Source of the DNA: Corynebacterium incognita | GTDB taxonomy: Bacteria; Actinomycetota; Actinomycetes; Mycobacteriales; Mycobacteriaceae | Length of the DNA stretch: 64,000 nt | Reading direction: 5' to 3' | Assembly (NCBI RefSeq): GCF_014217255.1 | Contig: NZ_CP059404.1 | Span: 1,798,001-1,862,000, forward strand | Shown here: positions 40,739 through 49,800 of the stretch, one piece after another | Layout: every line of letters begins with the position of its first letter | Position numbering within the stretch: position 1 is the stretch's first letter | Notes under the pieces: generated by a model | Seen by the model: only the letters and a program-made list of their open reading frames with translations | Databases searched by the model: none | Told to the model about the DNA's origin: nothing | Translations under genes and position numbers: made by a program

Positions 40739-42197
40739 GCATCCCGGTTTCCATGTGATAGGCGTTATGGCAGTGAAATGCCCACTCACCGGGGTTGTCA
40801 GCGATCAGGTCGGCGATCATGGTTTCACCGTGGCGGAGGAGGACGGTGTCCTTGCGTAGTCCGCCGCTGCCGGGCAGCGCCCACGTGTGGCCGTGGATGT
40901 GCATGGGGTGGGGCATCATGGTCCTGTTGCGCATGACCATCCGCAGGCGCTGGCCCTCCTGCACGGTCGCGGAGGAGGATTGGCCGTCGGTGAGAATGCT
41001 CCATTCGTACGGCATCATCTGCCCGTCCAGGTCGATGCTGGCTTCTCGGTCTGGTGTGTCCTCGGGTAGGAGTGCACGGTCTGCTGGCTTCAGGGAGGAC
41101 AGAAGCAGTCCGGTGGACGACAACTCGGGGAAGTCGACATCGGGGTGGGGGGCCTGGCCGCCGGCAGTACGGATGACGGCGAAGGCGCGGTCGTCCTTAC
41201 CCACCGCCAAAGCCGTGAGCGGGAAGACGCCGTCGCCGAGGATGACCTCGACGTCGACACGCTCTCCCATCGACAGGTAGATCGATTCGGTCTCCCAGGG
41301 CTGGACAGGGAAGCCGTCGGTGTGGGTGACGGTCATGCGGTGACCACCGAGGGCCACCTTGAAGATGGTGTCACCGCCGGAGTTGATAAACCGCAGGCGG
41401 GCCTTGTCGCCCGGGCGAGCCTCGAAGGTCCGGTGAGCACGGGGGATACGTCCGTTGATGAGGTAGTGCGGATACATCACATCGCCGGCATCCCCGCCCA
41501 GTACCCGGTCCGGGGTGCCGTGCATCATCTGGCCGTGACCTCCCATTCCCATCCTCCCGTTATGGTCGCCCGAACCCATTCCGGTGAGCTTGTCGAGCTC
41601 ATCGTCGGGAGTGCCCTGAATACCATCGACCCAGTCGTCGAGCACGATGGTCCACTCGACGTCCTGATCCTCTGCGTCGTCCGGGTCGCGGACGATCAGA
41701 GGGGCGTGGAGGCCGCGATCAAGCTGCAGGCCGGTGTGGGAATGGTAGAAGTAGGTGCCACCGTGGGGGACTTCAAAAACATAGGAGAAAGACTCGCCAG
41801 GTTCAATGGGGTCCTGGGTCATGCCGGGCACACCGTCGGCTGCGTTGTGGAGTGCGATGCCATGCCAGTGGATGGAGGTGCTTTCAGGCAGTTCATTGGT
41901 GATATCGACCTGGAGGACGTCGCCGGCGGTGGCCTCAATGGCCGCATTCCCGGTGTCAGAGACGTATCCCCACGTCTTGGCTTCGATGCCGCCGATATCC
42001 AGAGAGAGGGGCCGGGCGGTCAGTGTCCGGCGCACCGTCGGCTCACCGAGCGCAGTGGGGGTGGGAGTGGGGCGAAGGGAGGGACCTGGTGCCGAGGCAG
42101 CGGGTCCAGGGTCGCTGGTGCAGGCGGCCACGGTCCCGGTGCCGGCGAGGAAGAGCCCGCCGAGCAGAAACTGTCGTCGGGAAAACGCGTTCGTCAT
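40716..42197 (-). CDS. Multicopper oxidase (CueO/CopA type), exported
   Basis: Exported cuproxidase of 493 residues that oxidises Cu(I). The N-terminus has a twin-arginine signal (SRRQFLLGGLFLAGTG) with lipobox VAAC, so it is probably a Tat-exported lipoprotein. All four copper motifs are present: SIHWHGIALH, TYFYHSHTG, HPMHIHGHTW, and HCHNAYHMETGM with the type 1 ligands. A Met/His-rich loop (GMGSGDHNGRMGMGGHGQMM) near residue 215 is typical of copper-tolerant oxidases. It follows cueP on the same strand and likely shares the CopR-controlled promoter. Confidence 0.93.
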   Translation of the reverse strand: MTNAFSRRQFLLGGLFLAGTGTVAACTSDPGPAASAPGPSLRPTPTPTALGEPTVRRTLTARPLSLDIGGIEAKTWGYVSDTGNAAIEATAGDVLQVDITNELPESTSIHWHGIALHNAADGVPGMTQDPIEPGESFSYVFEVPHGGTYFYHSHTGLQLDRGLHAPLIVRDPDDAEDQDVEWTIVLDDWVDGIQGTPDDELDKLTGMGSGDHNGRMGMGGHGQMMHGTPDRVLGGDAGDVMYPHYLINGRIPRAHRTFEARPGDKARLRFINSGGDTIFKVALGGHRMTVTHTDGFPVQPWETESIYLSMGERVDVEVILGDGVFPLTALAVGKDDRAFAVIRTAGGQAPHPDVDFPELSSTGLLLSSLKPADRALLPEDTPDREASIDLDGQMMPYEWSILTDGQSSSATVQEGQRLRMVMRNRTMMPHPMHIHGHTWALPGSGGLRKDTVLLRHGETMIADLIADNPGEWAFHCHNAYHMETGMLSSLRYE

Positions 42198-42240
42198 GAT
42201 TTAACCGTCCTTGGTGCTAGATTTCAGTGGCACGGGAGAC

Positions 42241-42320
42241 AGGCGCAGGTGAGGGCCCTGCTGAGCCATCACGTCAGGCGCAGGTGAGGGCCCTGCTGAG
42301 CCATCACGTCAGGCGCAGGT
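42241..42320. repeat. 35-bp tandem duplication at the 3' end of cueP
   Basis: A 35-bp unit beginning AGGCGCAGGTGAGGGCCCTG occurs at 42241–42275 and 42276–42310, with the first 10 bases of a third copy at 42311. The second copy includes the cueP stop, so a piece of the gene's 3' end was duplicated downstream. Confidence 0.9.
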
Positions 42321-42879
42321 CTGTGACACAGGTGGCACCGTCGTCGGTGGTGGAAAACTCCGTGGTGCCGGTACGCCCCTGGTAGCTGACCTCAATCAGG
42401 CCGGTGGCATCATCGGGAAGCCAGAAGCCAATAAACCCGTTGTCGTAGGTGGTTGTCTCCTCGTCCACCAGCACCTCACCGGTCGCCTCATCGGTGATCG
42501 TGACCTGGATATCCTCATTGTCGAGTTCCCCCTGGCAGGTCGTGAGGCTGTGGTAGAAGCAGTCGTGGGTGGAGGTGAGATAGGGTGCGATCGAGACATA
42601 CGTCTGATTGTCGGGAAGATCGACCACGACTTCCTGGTCATCGCTCGAGAGCAGCAGTTCATTGTTACGCACTGAGGCGATCAGATCCGTGGGACGCTCA
42701 GTGACCTTCTGCCGGTCGAGGTGATCAATGATCTCCACCGCGTCCATGGCGGCCAGGCCATGGGTAGTCAGGAATGTATCCTGGGACACCGTCCCGTCGG
42801 CGGTGGGTTCCGGGTCGGTGGCCGAACACCCCGTGAGGGTGAGGGCAAGGGCGGCGGCTGCGATCGCTGCTCGTTTCAC
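42304..42879 (-). CDS. cueP: CueP family copper-binding lipoprotein
   Basis: Exported protein of 191 residues with lipobox LTGC (about residue 17) and the CueP fold. The conserved region THDCFYHSLTTCQGEL (a cysteine pair) and the C-terminal TTDDGATCVTDLRL carry the copper-related cysteines, and the N-terminal LTTHGLAAMDAVEIIDHLD is typical. CueP binds periplasmic copper in Salmonella; here it would serve the outer membrane face. GTG start with AAGGAG upstream. It is divergent from copR. Confidence 0.88.
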   Translation of the reverse strand: MKRAAIAAAALALTLTGCSATDPEPTADGTVSQDTFLTTHGLAAMDAVEIIDHLDRQKVTERPTDLIASVRNNELLLSSDDQEVVVDLPDNQTYVSIAPYLTSTHDCFYHSLTTCQGELDNEDIQVTITDEATGEVLVDEETTTYDNGFIGFWLPDDATGLIEVSYQGRTGTTEFSTTDDGATCVTDLRLT

Positions 42880-43204
42880 GTCAATCTCCTTGGATCGTGG
42901 TAAGGCGGTGAGAAGACACCGCCTGAAGGTCGATGCCATACCTTTATCTAGCACGGGTGCCTGACGGACTAGAAATTAAAAACCCTGCTCACAGCCTTAT
43001 AACAGGGCGAAAAGGGGGTGAATTCGGTGAGCTGGGTCACCACCGGGACACCGCCCCACAGCTGTGGACGATGCCCTTCTACCCGCCCCGGGTATTCGGT
43101 GCAGGCAGTGAAATCCCTGGTGGCGCCTGCTGAACCGGCCAGGGGAGGCGATGCCGCCGGCCCGGGGTGGGGCACAGGGGTGACGGTGGTCGAAGGGGGT
43201 TGTT
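42880..43204. other. Divergent promoter region between cueP and copR
   Basis: About 400 bases (to 43283) hold the promoters of cueP–oxidase and copRS. Apart from the CopR box at 43205–43224 I see no further named site. Confidence 0.6.
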
Positions 43205-43224
43205 TGAAGATTTGATGAAGATGT
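43205..43224 (+). promoter_or_regulatory. CopR binding box
   Basis: TGAAGATTTGATGAAGATGT is a direct repeat of TGAAGATTT with a 2-bp gap and one mismatch in the second half. It matches the CopR box known in C. glutamicum (TGAAGATTT-N2-TGAAGATTT). It lies 60 bp before the chosen copR start and can serve both divergent units. Confidence 0.85.
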
Positions 43225-43283
43225 CCGCGCCGGGCACTGAGCGAGGGTGGTATTCCCTCCCGGCCGGAGCGATACTGGGGTCT

Positions 43284-44006
43284 ATGGCTGACCGAACACC
43301 GACCACCGCCACGCCCCCGGGCCGGGTGCTGGTCGTCGATGATGAACAACCCCTGGCTCAGATGGTGGCCTCCTACCTCATCCGAGCCGGCTTCGATACC
43401 CGCCAGGCGCACACCGGCACCCAGGCCGTGGACGAGGCCCGTCGCTTTTCCCCCGATGTTGTGGTGCTGGATCTGGGGCTGCCCGAACTCGACGGCCTGG
43501 AGGTGTGCCGACGGATCCGCACCTTCTCGGACTGCTACATCCTCATGCTCACCGCGCGTGGCAGCGAGGACGACAAGATCAGCGGTTTGACCTTGGGGGC
43601 GGATGACTACATCACCAAACCTTTTAGCATCCGGGAACTGGTGACCCGGGTGCATGCGGTGCTGCGCCGCCCACGCACCAGCACCACCCCACCGCAGGTG
43701 ACTACCCCCTTGATCGTTGGTGACCTCATCCTTGACCCCGTTGCCCATCAGGTGCGGGTGGGGGAGACGACCGTGGAGCTCACCCGCACGGAGTTCGAGC
43801 TGCTGGTTGCCCTGGCCCTGCGCCCCGGCCAGGTGCTGACCCGCCACGACCTGGTCACCGAGGTCTGGGACACCACCTGGGTCGGTGATGAACGCATCGT
43901 CGATGTCTACATCGGCAACTTGCGTCGCAAGCTCGGCACCGACACCCGGGGCCGGGGGTTTATCGACACCGTGCGTGGCGTGGGCTACCGGGTGGGGCAG
44001 CCATGA
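43284..44006 (+). CDS. copR: Copper-responsive response regulator CopR
   Basis: OmpR-family DNA-binding regulator of 240 residues. The receiver domain has the phosphoacceptor Asp in VVVLDLGLPELDGLEV, the acidic pair in VLVVDDEQ and the Lys in DDYITKPFS. The winged-helix output domain ends VDVYIGNLRRKLG, then DTVRGVGYRVG. The start at ATG 43284 is preferred because an earlier ATG lies inside the CopR box. Its stop overlaps copS (ATGA). Copper specificity is inferred from the CopR box and neighbours. Confidence 0.9.
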   Translation: MADRTPTTATPPGRVLVVDDEQPLAQMVASYLIRAGFDTRQAHTGTQAVDEARRFSPDVVVLDLGLPELDGLEVCRRIRTFSDCYILMLTARGSEDDKISGLTLGADDYITKPFSIRELVTRVHAVLRRPRTSTTPPQVTTPLIVGDLILDPVAHQVRVGETTVELTRTEFELLVALALRPGQVLTRHDLVTEVWDTTWVGDERIVDVYIGNLRRKLGTDTRGRGFIDTVRGVGYRVGQP

Positions 44007-45130
44007 ATCACGGACCCGGCCTGACCTTCCGCTTCCTGGCCGCCCAGGTGTTGGTGGTGGTGATTAGCCTGCTGGTGGCCGCGGCCGTGGCCACGATGGT
44101 GGGTCCGATCCTGTTCCATGATCATATGTTGATGACCGGCCGGGAGGACCCCTCGCTGGAGCTGTTCCATGCCGAGCAGGCCTACCGGGGCGCCAACCTG
44201 ATCACCCTGGCCGTCGCCCTGCCCACCGCCTTGATCAGCGCCCTACTGGCCAGCCTGTGGTTATCGCGTCGTCTGCGAACCCCTTTGCAGGATCTCACCC
44301 GCGCGGCTACCAGCCTGACGGCCGGCAACTCCCATATCCGCGTGCCCGCCGGAGAAGCAGGCCCCGAGGTCACCACCCTGGCGCATGCTTTCAACACCAT
44401 GGCCGACCGGCTGGAACACACCGAACAGGTCCGCCGCCAGATGCTCTCTGATCTGGCCCACGAAATGGGCACCCCCTTATCGGTGCTCACGGTCTACCTC
44501 GATGGTCTCCAGGACGGGGTCGTGGACTGGGATAATGCCACCCACGCGATCATGGCTGACCAACTCACCCGCCTGACCCGGTTGATGGAAGACATTGACG
44601 ATGTCTCCCGGGCCCAGGAACAGCGGATCGATTTGGACCTGGCGGAGGAAGGGCTCGGGGATCTGCTCCATACCGCCGCTGCTGCCGCGAGGGAAGCTTA
44701 TGCTGACAAAGGTGTCAATTTACAGGTCGAGACCATTACGGACACCACCCCGGTGCTCGTGGACCGGCAACGCTTCGGCCAGGTGATGAGCAATCTCCTG
44801 TCGAACGCGCTACGGCACACCCCGGCCGGCGGGCAGGTCCGGATCAGCGTCCACCGACAGTGGGCGTCCACCGCGCTCATCCACGTCGCCGATGACGGCG
44901 AGGGCATCCCACCTGACCAGCTCGGACACATCTTCGAACGCTTCTACCGGGGGGATGTCGCCCGCAGCCGGGACGACGGCGGGGCCGGTATCGGTCTGAC
45001 CATCTCCAAGGCATTGATCGAGGCCCACGGCGGCACTCTCACCGCCACCTCCCCCGGATCCGGTCGCGGAGCGGTGTTTGCCCTCCGCCTCCCGCTGTCC
45101 CCTCCCGACAGCGAGGAGGCTGCTCGGTGA
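44003..45130 (+). CDS. copS: Copper-sensing histidine kinase CopS
   Basis: Membrane sensor kinase of 375 residues. Two helices (about 10–33 and 72–90) flank a short sensor loop containing HDHMLM, possible copper ligands. HAMP follows, then HisKA with the phospho-His in DLAHEMGTPLSVL, N box NLLSNALRHTP, G1 DDGEGIPPDQL, F box FERFYRGD and G2 GGAGIGLTIS. The sensor loop (about 35 residues) is much shorter than in many CopS proteins. Translationally coupled to copR. Confidence 0.9.
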   Translation: MNHGPGLTFRFLAAQVLVVVISLLVAAAVATMVGPILFHDHMLMTGREDPSLELFHAEQAYRGANLITLAVALPTALISALLASLWLSRRLRTPLQDLTRAATSLTAGNSHIRVPAGEAGPEVTTLAHAFNTMADRLEHTEQVRRQMLSDLAHEMGTPLSVLTVYLDGLQDGVVDWDNATHAIMADQLTRLTRLMEDIDDVSRAQEQRIDLDLAEEGLGDLLHTAAAAAREAYADKGVNLQVETITDTTPVLVDRQRFGQVMSNLLSNALRHTPAGGQVRISVHRQWASTALIHVADDGEGIPPDQLGHIFERFYRGDVARSRDDGGAGIGLTISKALIEAHGGTLTATSPGSGRGAVFALRLPLSPPDSEEAAR

Positions 45131-45175
45131 CCACACCCTGCCCCGCGTGAGGGCCGTGTCCTTCACCCATTGAAA

Positions 45176-45196
45176 ATATACCCCCGGGGGGTATAT
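45176..45196. promoter_or_regulatory. CsoR-type copper operator
   Basis: TATACCCCCGGGGGGTATA with flanking AT pairs forms a palindrome 46 bp before the CopZ-like gene. GTATACCCC/GGGGTATA arms are those of CsoR operators. No csoR gene lies in the window, so control would be in trans. Confidence 0.8.
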
Positions 45197-45241
45197 GCTA
45201 GCGAGCGTTACCGCATCCCACCGACCCATAGGAGCTTTCCC

Positions 45242-45568
45242 ATGACCACCTCCTCGCCCCGCTTCTTGCCAATGGCCTCCCACGGCTGCAGCTGTTGCGG
45301 ACCTGCCTCACATGTCGACACCGCCCCCATCCCTGCCGCCAGCGACTCGTCAGCAGGAGGGTCCTCCCCCAGCTACCAGGTCACCGGCCTGACCTGCGGG
45401 CACTGCGCGAAAGGCGTGACCCAGGCCCTTCAGGCCCTCCCCCAGGTCGACGACGTCCAGATTGATCTCGTTGCTGGTGGTGTTTCCACCGTCACGGTGA
45501 CCGGTGTCGTACCTCCGGAGATGGTTCGCCGGGCCATCGAAGAGGCCGGCTACACCGTCTTATCCTGA
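45242..45568 (+). CDS. CopZ-like HMA copper chaperone with Cys-rich N-terminus
   Basis: Protein of 108 residues. The C-terminal HMA domain has the copper motif GLTCGHCAKGV (CxxC) and ends EMVRRAIEEAGYTV. The first 40 residues are not typical of CopZ and contain HGCSCCGPASH, a second possible metal site. It should hand Cu(I) to the next gene's ATPase. Controlled by the CsoR-type palindrome upstream. RBS AGGAGC precedes the ATG. Confidence 0.88.
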   Translation: MTTSSPRFLPMASHGCSCCGPASHVDTAPIPAASDSSAGGSSPSYQVTGLTCGHCAKGVTQALQALPQVDDVQIDLVAGGVSTVTVTGVVPPEMVRRAIEEAGYTVLS

Positions 45569-45619
45569 TCAGTTTTACCCATCATCTCGACCCCGACCGG
45601 GTTGAGCGGAAGGAACCTC

Positions 45620-47854
45620 ATGAGCACTCCCCACCATTCCGGCGATCACCATGGTGATCACCCCGCTCCGGAAACAGACCACACCCACCACCCGGATCAT
45701 GCCAGCCACGAACACCACGCAGATGCCGACACCCACGGCCAGGCGATGCCCCACGATCACCCGCACTCCGCCATGGACGAAGACCACCACGTTCATAGTC
45801 ACGGCGAACACGCCGGACACAGCACCGCAATGTTTCGGGAACGCTTCTGGTGGTCGCTGATTCTGTCCATTCCCGTCGTTATTTTCAGCCCCATGGTCGC
45901 CCAGCTGCTCGGCTACCACCTCCCGGCATTCCCCGGATCCACCTGGATCCCCCCGGTGCTGGGCACGATCATCTTCGTCTACGGCGGAACGCCTTTCCTC
46001 AAGGGCGGATGGAACGAACTGAAATCCCGCCAGCCCGGGATGATGCTCCTGATCGCCATGGCCATCACCGTGGCGTTTGTCGCCTCCTGGGTCACCACTC
46101 TGGGGCTGGGCGGTTTTGACCTGGACTTCTGGTGGGAGCTGGCCCTGCTGGTGACCATCATGCTGCTGGGCCATTGGCTGGAGATGCGTGCCCTCGGGGC
46201 CGCGTCCTCCGCGCTTGACGCGCTTGCTGCCCTGCTGCCGGATGAGGCCGAGAAAGTCATCGACGGGACCACCCGCACCGTGGCCATCTCCGAGCTGGTC
46301 GTCGACGACGTCGTGCTGGTGAGGGCCGGTGCCCGGGTGCCGGCCGACGGAACTATCCTCGACGGAGCCGCCGAATTCGATGAGGCGATGATCACCGGCG
46401 AATCCCGTCCCGTCTTCCGCGACACCGGTGACAAGGTGGTCGCCGGTACTGTGGCCACCGACAACACCGTCCGCATCCGGGTGGAGGCTACCGGCGGGGA
46501 CACCGCCCTGGCCGGGATCCAACGCTTGGTTGCCGACGCCCAGGAGTCCTCCTCCCGGGCCCAGGCCCTGGCGGATCGGGCGGCGGCGTTGTTGTTCTGG
46601 TTCGCGCTGATCTCCGCTCTGATCACCGCGGTGGTGTGGACCATCATCGGCAGCCCGGACGATGCCGTGGCGCGCACGGTCACGGTACTGGTCATCGCCT
46701 GCCCGCACGCCCTGGGCCTGGCGATTCCGCTGGTCATTGCGATCTCCACCGAGCGGGCCGCGAAATCCGGGGTGCTCATCAAGGACCGGATGGCGCTCGA
46801 GCGGATGCGCACCATCGACGTGATGCTCTTCGACAAAACCGGCACCCTGACCGAGGGGGTGCACGCGGTCACCGGTGTCGCGGCCGCCGTCGGCGTCACC
46901 GAGGGCGAGCTGCTGGCCCTGGCCGCCGCCGCGGAGGCCGACAGCGAGCACCCCGTGGCCCGCGCCATCGTGGCAGCCGCGGCCGCCCATCCCGAGGCCT
47001 CCCGTCGGCAAATCCGTGCAACTGGTTTCAGCGCCGCCTCCGGCCGGGGGGTCCGGGCCACTGTCGATGGCGCTGAGATCCTCGTGGGCGGGCCGAACAT
47101 GCTGCGCGAGCTCAACCTCACCACCCCGGCCGAGCTCACCGACACCACCAGCGCCTGGACCGGGCGCGGGGCCGGTGTGCTCCATATTGTCCGCGGCGGT
47201 CAGATCATCGGTGCGGTAGCCGTCGAGGACAAGATCCGCCCCGAATCCCGCGCCGCCGTGAAAGCCCTGCAGGACCGCGGGGTGAAGGTCGCGATGATCA
47301 CCGGTGACGCGCAGCAGGTGGCCCAGGCGGTTGGCAAGGACCTGGGGATCGATGAGGTCTTCGCCGAGGTCCTGCCCCAGGACAAGGACACCAAGGTCAC
47401 CCAGTTACAGGAGCGTGGCCTGAGCGTGGCCATGGTCGGCGACGGTGTCAACGACGCCCCCGCTCTGACCCGCGCGGAGGTCGGTATCGCCATCGGAGCC
47501 GGCACGGATGTGGCCATGGAATCCGCCGGAGTAGTCCTGGCCAGTGATGACCCGCGGGCAGTGCTGTCGATGATTGAACTCTCGCAGGCCAGCTACCGCA
47601 AGATGATCCAGAACCTCATCTGGGCCTCTGGCTACAACATCCTCGCCGTACCGCTGGCCGCCGGCGTGCTCGCCCCGATCGGGTTCGTGCTGTCCCCGGC
47701 CATGGGCGCGATCTTGATGTCTGCCTCGACCATCGTGGTGGCCCTGAACGCCCAGCTGCTACGCCGGATCGACCTGGACCCGGCCCACCTGGCTCCGGCC
47801 GAGTCCGAGGAGGGACACACCACGCCTACTCCGGCATCCACCGCCGTCCGCTGA
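45620..47854 (+). CDS. copB: Copper-exporting P1B-type ATPase CopB (CPH type)
   Basis: Membrane pump of 744 residues. The N-terminal 75 residues are very His/Asp-rich and replace HMA domains. The ion-site motif is CPH (VIACPHALGLAIP), marking subgroup P1B-3 (CopB) rather than the CPC CopA type. Other motifs: actuator TGES (MITGESRP), phosphorylation site DKTGTLTEG, HP (SEHPVARA) and hinge VGDGVNDAP. Eight helices can be traced. GGAAGGAA precedes the ATG. It exports copper, with the oxidase and CueP handling it outside. Confidence 0.95.
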   Translation: MSTPHHSGDHHGDHPAPETDHTHHPDHASHEHHADADTHGQAMPHDHPHSAMDEDHHVHSHGEHAGHSTAMFRERFWWSLILSIPVVIFSPMVAQLLGYHLPAFPGSTWIPPVLGTIIFVYGGTPFLKGGWNELKSRQPGMMLLIAMAITVAFVASWVTTLGLGGFDLDFWWELALLVTIMLLGHWLEMRALGAASSALDALAALLPDEAEKVIDGTTRTVAISELVVDDVVLVRAGARVPADGTILDGAAEFDEAMITGESRPVFRDTGDKVVAGTVATDNTVRIRVEATGGDTALAGIQRLVADAQESSSRAQALADRAAALLFWFALISALITAVVWTIIGSPDDAVARTVTVLVIACPHALGLAIPLVIAISTERAAKSGVLIKDRMALERMRTIDVMLFDKTGTLTEGVHAVTGVAAAVGVTEGELLALAAAAEADSEHPVARAIVAAAAAHPEASRRQIRATGFSAASGRGVRATVDGAEILVGGPNMLRELNLTTPAELTDTTSAWTGRGAGVLHIVRGGQIIGAVAVEDKIRPESRAAVKALQDRGVKVAMITGDAQQVAQAVGKDLGIDEVFAEVLPQDKDTKVTQLQERGLSVAMVGDGVNDAPALTRAEVGIAIGAGTDVAMESAGVVLASDDPRAVLSMIELSQASYRKMIQNLIWASGYNILAVPLAAGVLAPIGFVLSPAMGAILMSASTIVVALNAQLLRRIDLDPAHLAPAESEEGHTTPTPASTAVR

Positions 47855-47905
47855 CTTTCAATCCTTTATCGACTCCCCCATACACAACCTCCGAAAGGGA
47901 ACCCC

Positions 47906-48403
47906 ATGAAGCGCACCATCACCATCGCCGCTCTCGCCTTGACCTCCACCCTGGTTTTGTCCGCCTGCGCAGATAACACTGAGGGAGAAAACACCGACAC
48001 CACGACCATCGCCACTACGTCCGCCCCCGACACCACCGAAACGACCGGGGCCACCACGGATCCTGAGACAGAGACGGGGGCGGCCGGAGAGGTCTCCGCC
48101 GAGCACAATGACGCGGACATCATGTTCGCGCAGATGATGATCCCGCATCACCAACAGGCCGTGGAGATGAGTGAAATCCTCCTGGCCAAGGACGATATCC
48201 CGGCCGAGGTCATCGAGTTCGCCCAGGGTGTTATCGATGCCCAGGGCCCGGAGATCGACCGGATGAATACCATGCTCGAGACCTGGGAAGAAGATCCGGT
48301 CACCGGTGATAAGGGTGAGATGGACCATGGCGGGATGAGTGGAATGATGAGCGAGGAGGACATGACAGCCCTCGAGGACGCCAAGGGCACCGAGGCGGGT
48401 TAA
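47906..48403 (+). pseudogene. DUF305 copper-linked lipoprotein, cut by IS1249
   Basis: The N-terminal part of a DUF305 protein: lipobox LSAC (about residue 21), a Thr/Glu-rich linker and the first conserved block NDADIMFAQMMIPHHQQAVE, with the Met-rich HGGMSGMMSEEDM. Intact family members carry a second H-H-x-G-A block after this point. Here translation ends at ALEDAKGTEAG, and the stop TAA lies inside the IS1249 left end (48397). About 50 C-terminal residues are missing and are not found beyond the IS. The remaining protein may still be exported. Confidence 0.85.
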
Positions 48404-49800
48404 GTAGCAAAAAGTGTGTCTCTCGGCGTGTCGTCGGTAGACACACTTCTTTTATCGGAGGGGGCCTTTTCTGATGCCGATGTTGTGTTGGTATTCGTCT
48501 CCGATAGCCTTGTCATAGAGGGCTGGGCGTCCGGTTTCGTTATCGGCGGCGTTGAGGTCTTCTGGTTCTAGATCGGTAACTTTGGCGAGTTGATCTAGTC
48601 CAAAATTGCACTGCCTGGCGATCTGTAGTGGGTCGTCAGGCAGTTGTGTTTTAGCATTGAGCCACCATTCCAGCATTTTGCGTTGCCGTTCTCCGCTTCG
48701 CCCTCGGTGCATTCTTGCTAAGAGCTTCAGTTGGGAGTTGATGCCGCCTTCCAGGCTATTTGTGGTTGATGCCCACGAAGTATCTGTCGATTCTGATGAG
48801 GGTTCGAGGTAGGTAAATAGGTATCCTTGTTTGCTGAGATGAAGTAGTGAGTTGTAGGCCTTGCGGACTCTGACGTGGGTGTATTCCCAGGTTCGGGTAG
48901 CCGTGCGTCGTTCTTTCGGTAGGGGTGTCTTTTCGTTGAGGAACGATTTGTAGACTTCGCCGAATTCATGCAGGTTGATCACCCATTCAGCGGCTTGTTC
49001 GGTGTTGGTTATCTGAGTCAGTTTTAACGCTAGGGCGTAGATGGTGTGCCCGGCTGGGGTGCGTGGTCGGCTGGTGGTGTACCGGCGGACAACACGTTGA
49101 GCATGGACAAGGCAGCGTTGAATTCGAGTGGTGGGCCAGCATGATTTGATCGCACTGTAGGCTCCTTGACCGCCGTCTAGAACAACGCATAACGGTGGCG
49201 CTAAGTGCTTGAGTAATTGGGTGTATGCGTAGGTTGATTCGCTTGTGGCCCAATGCCAGCACAGGACGTGGCTGCGTGTAGAAGCTATCAGAAGGCATCC
49301 GGCGGAAGTGTAGGTGCCGTCGATAAAAACTTGATCGTAAATGCGATGCGGGTCTGGGGTATTGGGCACATCGATGTACCAAAAGGTTCTGAACCTGCGG
49401 TCTAAGGTCCATCTACTGACTCCACGGCGTGCAGCGATGTCAGCGAGCGTTTGGTGGCCGGTGACGTAGCTGTAGAAGTCGTTGAAGGCAGTGGCTTGGT
49501 GGATATCGGTGCGTTTTCGGGTGTGGGATTGTCGGCAGTTGGGGTTGGTGCATCGCCATCGTGTTGTACCGGCGGTCGTTGTGCCGTTTTTCTTCATTGG
49601 CCCTGCACAACCAGGGCACCGGGGTCTGTTTGTGGTCACTGACTAAGCAAACAGCACACCTGTACCACACGTTCGTGTCAGATCCCGATATTGAAGCAGA
49701 ATCGGCTTGGAATAACACCTTGAAAGCTATTCCAAGCCGATTTTGAGAGCCTAACCAGCAACAACCGTCAAAAGCAGACACACTTTTTGCTACTTAACCC
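48397..49800. mobile_element. IS1249 insertion sequence, full length
   Basis: A 1404-bp element with inverted ends beginning GGGTTAAGTAGCAAAAAGTG (25 bp, reverse complement ending at 49800). The core CAAAAAGTGTGTC is shared with the left element at 26403, at the same distance (11 bp) from the tip. The 8 bp flanks (ACCGAGGC and GGCATCTT) differ, so there is no target duplication: a deletion or recombination followed insertion. It marks the right end of the metal island. Confidence 0.92.
48452..49639 (-). CDS. IS1249-type transposase, complete
   Basis: Transposase of 395 residues of the IS256-group IS1249 family. An N-terminal zinc-finger-like CPGC…C and a helix-turn-helix (LADIAARRGVSRWTLDRRFR) precede the catalytic core, with Asp in YDQVFIDGTYTSAG, Asp in LCVVLDGGQGAYSAI and a Glu in TTNSLEGGINSQ. 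It is intact and probably active. The protein at 26451–26984 is a deleted relative. Confidence 0.92.
   Translation of the reverse strand: MTTNRPRCPGCAGPMKKNGTTTAGTTRWRCTNPNCRQSHTRKRTDIHQATAFNDFYSYVTGHQTLADIAARRGVSRWTLDRRFRTFWYIDVPNTPDPHRIYDQVFIDGTYTSAGCLLIASTRSHVLCWHWATSESTYAYTQLLKHLAPPLCVVLDGGQGAYSAIKSCWPTTRIQRCLVHAQRVVRRYTTSRPRTPAGHTIYALALKLTQITNTEQAAEWVINLHEFGEVYKSFLNEKTPLPKERRTATRTWEYTHVRVRKAYNSLLHLSKQGYLFTYLEPSSESTDTSWASTTNSLEGGINSQLKLLARMHRGRSGERQRKMLEWWLNAKTQLPDDPLQIARQCNFGLDQLAKVTDLEPEDLNAADNETGRPALYDKAIGDEYQHNIGIRKGPLR

Noticed and set aside
45575..47185. Antisense frame of 536 codons across copB
   Set aside because: Gly/His/Arg-rich shadow of copB without any domain or ribosome binding site.
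26403..49800. A simple composite transposon bounded by two identical IS1249 copies
   Set aside because: The two elements have different terminal sequences, the left one has its own target duplication and the right one has none, so they did not move the island as one unit.
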